From: a virus
Virus record (IMG/VR): IMGVR_UViG_3300032134_000014
Location: 1-27,856 of that record
Strand: one strand, 5' to 3'
DNA length: 27,856 nt
The translations under genes were made by a program, and so were the position numbers. The notes under the pieces were generated by a model. It ran no database searches. It was not told the origin of the DNA and was given only the letters and a program-made list of their open reading frames with translations. Numbering within the stretch: the stretch's first letter is position 1; every line of letters begins with the position of its first letter. Positions 24,399 through 27,856 of this stretch are shown piece after piece.

Positions 24399-26780
24399 AT
24401 GACTGTATACACAAAAACAATGACAGAATCACTTGCAGAAATGCGTAGTCTTCAAGAAAATAATATGGACCTGATGAAGAAAGCAGTTAATGGCTCTATG
24501 CAAACTCTTAAAATGAAAGATGGCAAGCTGAAAATGGATAAGGTCACAGCTTCTGCCATCATGCAAATATTTGATAAAGTAAATCCTGCTAATCAGAAGA
24601 AAATGGAACAGATGATTAATGATGGAAATAAGTCAGGAATTATGAAGTTGCAGAAATTTGCCATGTCTAAAGTTACTGGCTTCAAGAGTGAAGAAGTTGA
24701 GCTTGATGAAGTTGCTGCTAGAGGCAAGAAATTTGATGATTCTAAAATTGGTATTGGTACTCCTGTTGAAATTAAAGATAAATCAGGTAAGGCCCATAAA
24801 GGTCGGGTAGTTAAAGTAAATCGTAAAGATGATAAAGTTACCATTTCTATTGATGGTGGTGGAACGGTTATTGCCCCTCGTTCAAAACTGTCTATTGTTC
24901 GTGAAGAAATTGAGCTTGATGAAGCACCAAAGTACGAACTCTACCATAAAGATTTTTCCACTGCTATGCAATACGCATACAAGATGGCAAAGAAACTCCA
25001 CGGCATAACTGTTAAACCAAGTGAGATTGATGATAAGGTTGCCAGTGGCCCCAAAAAACCATCAGAGGGTAAGACAAACAGCTATCGTCTGGAAGGTGAC
25101 AAGGGTGCTATCCAAGTTCAAGTATACAACAAGGGTGGTAATAGACCATACGAGCTAAACTTTTATAAGGAAGAAGTTGAATTTGATGAAAATAAATTGC
25201 CTGATATGAGAGATGCTCTCTTGCAAGTCAGGACGGAAAAACCAATTCAACTTGATGAAGCAGCAACGTCAAAAGTTCTTGCTCACGGCGGTAAGGGGCA
25301 GTATAAAGTAGTCAGTGGCCCCGCACAAGATGGCAGTCGTGAAACCGTAGTCAAGTTTAAAGGTAAGGTAGTTAGTACGGGTGATTTTGACCGTGGTGCT
25401 GATGGTTGGTATATGAACATCAAGGGCAAGAAAGGCCAAGAGTTCTTTGACGATGCCCAGAAGATGGCCGACTATTTTGCGAAGAATAAAATTACAGAAG
25501 AATCTGACTTTAATAAGATGCTTGGTAAAGCATTTAAGGATACAGAAGATAAGCATAGATATTATGGAAGAAAACATAATATCCCTACCCCTATGAGAGG
25601 GCAGCATCCTACAGGAACAACTTCTGGATGGAACCCCGAAACAAAAACCTGGGAATATGATGTAAAACTTAATAAGCCTAAAAAGAAATCACAACCTAAA
25701 TCCGAAGAAGTTGAGCTTGAAGAAGGTAAAATGAAAGAGCTTCATGGGTATATTGAAGATGGTAAGTCTGCTGAGTGGATTGCAAAGAAAATGGGAGTTG
25801 ATGTCAAAACAATTAAAGCACTTATGAGCGAAGCATATGAACTTGGTACAAATGAGTATCGGGAATATCTTGAAAGATTGACGCCGGGTGAATTTGATGA
25901 AGGATGGTTTAAAGATTTGGTTGATAAGAAAACCGGCGCTAAAGCAGCTGACCAAGGTCATCAAGGCAATGGTTCTAAGAAATCTGATAAGCCTAAAAAA
26001 TCACCGCTGCAAAAAGTATTGGATGCTATTAAAGATCGCTTTACTACTAAAGAAGAGTATATAATTTTCCTTAATAATATTAATGAAGCCTCTGCTCGTG
26101 CTGATGCAATGCGGTCAATGAAATCAGACCCATCTATGGAACAAGACCCATTTTCAAAGGATGATGCCGCATCAGATGAAGATATAAAGGGTGCAACCAA
26201 GAACATTATTATGCAAATGCGTAAGGCAGTATCTTTACGAGGAACTTTTCCTGTAGAATTTGGTGATAAGAAGAAGGTGAAAATTCCAGTAAAGATTGCA
26301 CAAGCAGTTCAGGATAAATATAATTCCTTTAGAAAACCAGCAGACAAAGAAAAGTTCCAAGCTAGGGTTGCAAAGTCTCATAAGGATATGTTGCTTGCAT
26401 TAAAGGAAAATGTTGAAGTAAAATCTTTTAGAGATTCGGTTTTAGATAGAATTGATGAAAAGATAGAAAAACAACAAGAACTTGATGAATTTGCTCGTTT
26501 AGTGGCAAGACCTCTTGTGCCGTATGCTGCTGCAGCAGGAACAGCTGCTGGCCAAGCTATTAGAAAAGGTGCCAAATGGGTAGGTGGTGCCTTGACTGGC
26601 CCGGCGGCAAAAAGTTTAGCAAAATGGGAAATCGGCGCCGCTGCAGCTGATAAAGCCCTTGATAGTAAGCGAACAGGTCGAAAGAGGACCGGCCATTTCG
26701 GCCAGGCCCTTGGGTCCGCCAGGGCAAATCGGATGAAAATGTTAAAAAAAGCACAAGCACAAAGAAAAAAGGATAATTAA
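24399..26780 (+). CDS. Multi-module head polyprotein with repeated L-D-E cleavage motifs
   Basis: Protein of 793 residues with an AGG ribosome site 8 bases upstream. Its start, M-T-V-Y-T-K-T-M-T-E-S-L-A-E-M, differs from the M-x-x-F type but holds an L-A-E. [LIF]-x-E motifs end near residues 104, 175, 264, 287, 441, 563 (I-N-E before Ala), 687 (I-D-E) and 697, splitting the protein into modules: a helical leader, a KOW/SH3-like ~70-residue unit (T-P-V-E-I-K-D-K-S-G-K), a ~90-residue unit starting Y-E-L-Y-H-K-D-F that I recall from marine T4-like phages, further small units, and an A/G-rich basic C-terminal segment. I infer a prohead core or internal protein cut into many pieces. The C-terminal coding end (about 26580-26740) is GC-rich. 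Confidence 0.75.
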   Translation: MTVYTKTMTESLAEMRSLQENNMDLMKKAVNGSMQTLKMKDGKLKMDKVTASAIMQIFDKVNPANQKKMEQMINDGNKSGIMKLQKFAMSKVTGFKSEEVELDEVAARGKKFDDSKIGIGTPVEIKDKSGKAHKGRVVKVNRKDDKVTISIDGGGTVIAPRSKLSIVREEIELDEAPKYELYHKDFSTAMQYAYKMAKKLHGITVKPSEIDDKVASGPKKPSEGKTNSYRLEGDKGAIQVQVYNKGGNRPYELNFYKEEVEFDENKLPDMRDALLQVRTEKPIQLDEAATSKVLAHGGKGQYKVVSGPAQDGSRETVVKFKGKVVSTGDFDRGADGWYMNIKGKKGQEFFDDAQKMADYFAKNKITEESDFNKMLGKAFKDTEDKHRYYGRKHNIPTPMRGQHPTGTTSGWNPETKTWEYDVKLNKPKKKSQPKSEEVELEEGKMKELHGYIEDGKSAEWIAKKMGVDVKTIKALMSEAYELGTNEYREYLERLTPGEFDEGWFKDLVDKKTGAKAADQGHQGNGSKKSDKPKKSPLQKVLDAIKDRFTTKEEYIIFLNNINEASARADAMRSMKSDPSMEQDPFSKDDAASDEDIKGATKNIIMQMRKAVSLRGTFPVEFGDKKKVKIPVKIAQAVQDKYNSFRKPADKEKFQARVAKSHKDMLLALKENVEVKSFRDSVLDRIDEKIEKQQELDEFARLVARPLVPYAAAAGTAAGQAIRKGAKWVGGALTGPAAKSLAKWEIGAAAADKALDSKRTGRKRTGHFGQALGSARANRMKMLKKAQAQRKKDN
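26004..26087 (+). repeat. Recurrent 'x-E-E-Y-x-x-x-L' module, copy 1 (others 27263-27363, 27553-27624)
   Basis: Three stretches in two genes code the same pattern: a basic helix (K-V-L-D-A-I-K; A-W-Q-A-I-K; K-V-L-G-A-L-G), then S/T-x-E-E-Y, then a hydrophobic turn ending in a cut-site-like motif (I-N-E before Ala; L-D-E before Met-Met-Val-Gln-Glu twice). The last two copies are almost identical from E-E-Y onward at DNA level (27337-27378 and 27598-27639). Confidence 0.7.
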
Positions 26781-26781
26781 A

Positions 26782-27856
26782 ATGGCTAAGAAATATTTAG
26801 ATACAAAGCAAAGCACCATTGAAGCCTCTGTTTTAGATGTTTGGGCTAAATCTTCAGAAGAGCAGGAAGCAATTCGGAATGCTGCTGAAATGATGGTTCA
26901 AGAAAAAATGACTGATAGACAACGTATGGCAAGAGAAGCTGGGAGACGCAAACAAGGCCCAGGGGCTGGTAAGACAGCCGGACTACCGCCTAAAGGCCAT
27001 CATACAGAGTTGCGGCCGGGCCCCGATCCCGCCGATCCATGGACTGGCACGAAGACCGGCAAAGGCCCAGCTGTCACACCGTCTGCCGCCAAGGCAGGTA
27101 TGAAAAAACGCAGTTTTGGAGGTCGGAATACACCTGACCGCCCGTTTGGACCGGGCTCTAAGCCGCCGGTCCAGGCCGTGGACCCGAACCCACTCCATAC
27201 CGCTAAAAGAGGACAGCCAACAAAATTATCTCGCCAGCAACCAATTGCGACACCAAAAAGGGGTAAGATTAGTAGAGCTTGGCAAGCAATTAAAGGTTTT
27301 CTCTCTAAAGAAGAGTTTATAAACAGTTTATCCACAGAAGAGTATGAAATTTTTCTTGATGAAATGATGGTTCAAGAAGATGACGAACATGTTGTTAAGC
27401 AAGCATTAATGAAACGAGATGGTTTAGATCATAGTAAAGTTTCTGATGGTGGTGTTCATGCTGATTATCGTGCAAAGGCACGAAAGCTATTAGATAAGCA
27501 TGGTAAGGATGCAATGTATCATGCTCCTCCCGCTCGGCGTCTTCCTTCAAGGAGTAAAATTGGTAAAGTTCTTGGTGCCCTTGGACGCTTATCTAATGAA
27601 GAGTATGAATTTGTTCTTGATGAAATGATGGTTCAAGAAGAAACTTCAAATCAAGATATGGAAAAAGGAAGGTTTGCAAAGTTGCAGCGCATCAAGAAAG
27701 ATGCTGAGAAACATGCGAAAATAGCAATGGGTGATCGGTATAAAAGTGCGGTGCAATCCGGCGATACGCCCGGCAAGATGGCTATGCGTGGTGTGACCCC
27801 TGGTTCTCCCACGCTTACTGGCACAGGAATTCCAGACCTTAGAAGGAAGAACTTAG
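26782..27856 (+). CDS. Head-type polyprotein, 3'-truncated by window end
   Basis: An open frame of 358 codons starts at the ATG at 26782 (AAAGGATAATTAAA before it) and has no stop before the window ends, so the C-terminus is missing. The start M-A-K-K-Y-L-D-T-K-Q is not the M-x-x-F type. M-M-V-Q-E occurs three times (about residues 38-42, 195-199 and 282-286), twice as E-E-Y-E-[IF]-[FV]-L-D-E-M-M-V-Q-E. Residues ~50-155 form a Gly/Pro/Lys/Arg-rich low-complexity stretch coded by unusually GC-rich DNA. The rest is basic and helical, with no enzyme motif seen. The L-D-E motifs and the position just after the other polyprotein genes suggest another prohead-protease-processed internal protein. 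Confidence 0.75.
   Translation, partial: MAKKYLDTKQSTIEASVLDVWAKSSEEQEAIRNAAEMMVQEKMTDRQRMAREAGRRKQGPGAGKTAGLPPKGHHTELRPGPDPADPWTGTKTGKGPAVTPSAAKAGMKKRSFGGRNTPDRPFGPGSKPPVQAVDPNPLHTAKRGQPTKLSRQQPIATPKRGKISRAWQAIKGFLSKEEFINSLSTEEYEIFLDEMMVQEDDEHVVKQALMKRDGLDHSKVSDGGVHADYRAKARKLLDKHGKDAMYHAPPARRLPSRSKIGKVLGALGRLSNEEYEFVLDEMMVQEETSNQDMEKGRFAKLQRIKKDAEKHAKIAMGDRYKSAVQSGDTPGKMAMRGVTPGSPTLTGTGIPDLRRKNL

Larger units (their letters stand above)
21541..26489 (+). repeat. Dispersed E-E-V-E-L-D-E coding repeats (putative prohead-protease sites)
   Basis: A 21-base sequence coding E-E-V-E-L-D-E is identical at 21541-21561, 22129-22149 and 24690-24710. Near copies are at 22285-22305 (E-E-D-V-L-D-E), 24903-24923 (E-E-I-E-L-D-E), 25170-25190 (E-E-V-E-F-D-E) and 25703-25723 (E-E-V-E-L-E-E). 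Shorter L-D-E copies are at 25251-25259 and 26481-26489. All are in frame and sit between domains. The L-x-E core is the T4 gp21 prohead protease consensus. Confidence 0.8.

Noticed and set aside
1-27856. tRNA genes, CRISPR arrays, insertion sequences, attachment sites
   Set aside because: No cloverleaf-like, regularly spaced repeat or transposase sequence was seen; gaps between genes are too short to hold them.

Overview
The window is a contiguous piece of a T4-like myovirus genome (Caudoviricetes), most like the marine T4-like phages of cyanobacteria and pelagic heterotrophs. The evidence is the T4 replication core in T4-like order (sliding clamp gp45, clamp loader gp44 and gp62, RegA, DNA polymerase gp43, recombinase UvsX, helicase gp41), low overall GC, tightly packed genes all on the + strand, several 2OG-Fe(II) oxygenase genes, and large head-type ORFs with repeated E-V-E-L-D-E motifs. 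The host cannot be told from this sequence. There are no tRNAs, rRNAs, CRISPR arrays or insertion sequences, and no gene-free stretch longer than about 70 bases.

Bases 1-6691 hold the replication block 45-44-(three oxygenases)-62-regA-43. Three 2OG-Fe(II) oxygenase-like genes lie between the two clamp-loader subunit genes, which are adjacent in T4. The polymerase gene has a consensus sigma70-type promoter placed so that its mRNA would begin at about the start codon.

Bases 6692-12755 look like a DNA hypermodification cassette: an unknown gene, a C5-cytosine DNA methyltransferase, a TET/JBP-like 2OG dioxygenase overlapping it, an unknown 480-residue protein with its own promoter, a GT8-like (DxD) glycosyltransferase, and a clear homologue of T4 DNA alpha-glucosyltransferase. 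The simplest reading is cytosine to 5mC to 5hmC to glucosylated 5hmC, all on finished DNA. T4 instead makes hydroxymethyl-dCMP before replication. The 9486-12755 part is more AT-rich than its flanks.

Bases 12783-16525 return to the core: uvsX, two more 2OG oxygenase-like genes, a small unknown gene, and the gp41 helicase.

Bases 16526-27856 look like a late head/internal-protein operon. It starts at an exact T4 late-promoter octamer (TATAAATA). Four successive genes (18033, 18983, 20221, 20605) begin with a T4-internal-protein-like capsid-targeting peptide of the form M-x-x-F-[KR]-[DE]-[LF]-x-E. They encode a possible ADP-ribosyltransferase-like protein, a KxDG nucleotidyltransferase-like protein, a very basic DNA-condensing-type protein, and a 1253-residue polyprotein (cytidylyltransferase fold, HNH-like, peptidoglycan-binding and glucosaminidase domains). 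This last ORF and the next two are punctuated by L-D-E / I-N-E motifs matching the T4 gp21 prohead protease consensus ([LI]-x-E). I infer a set of enzymes packaged in the head, cut by the prohead protease and probably injected with the DNA. The last ORF runs off the window end.
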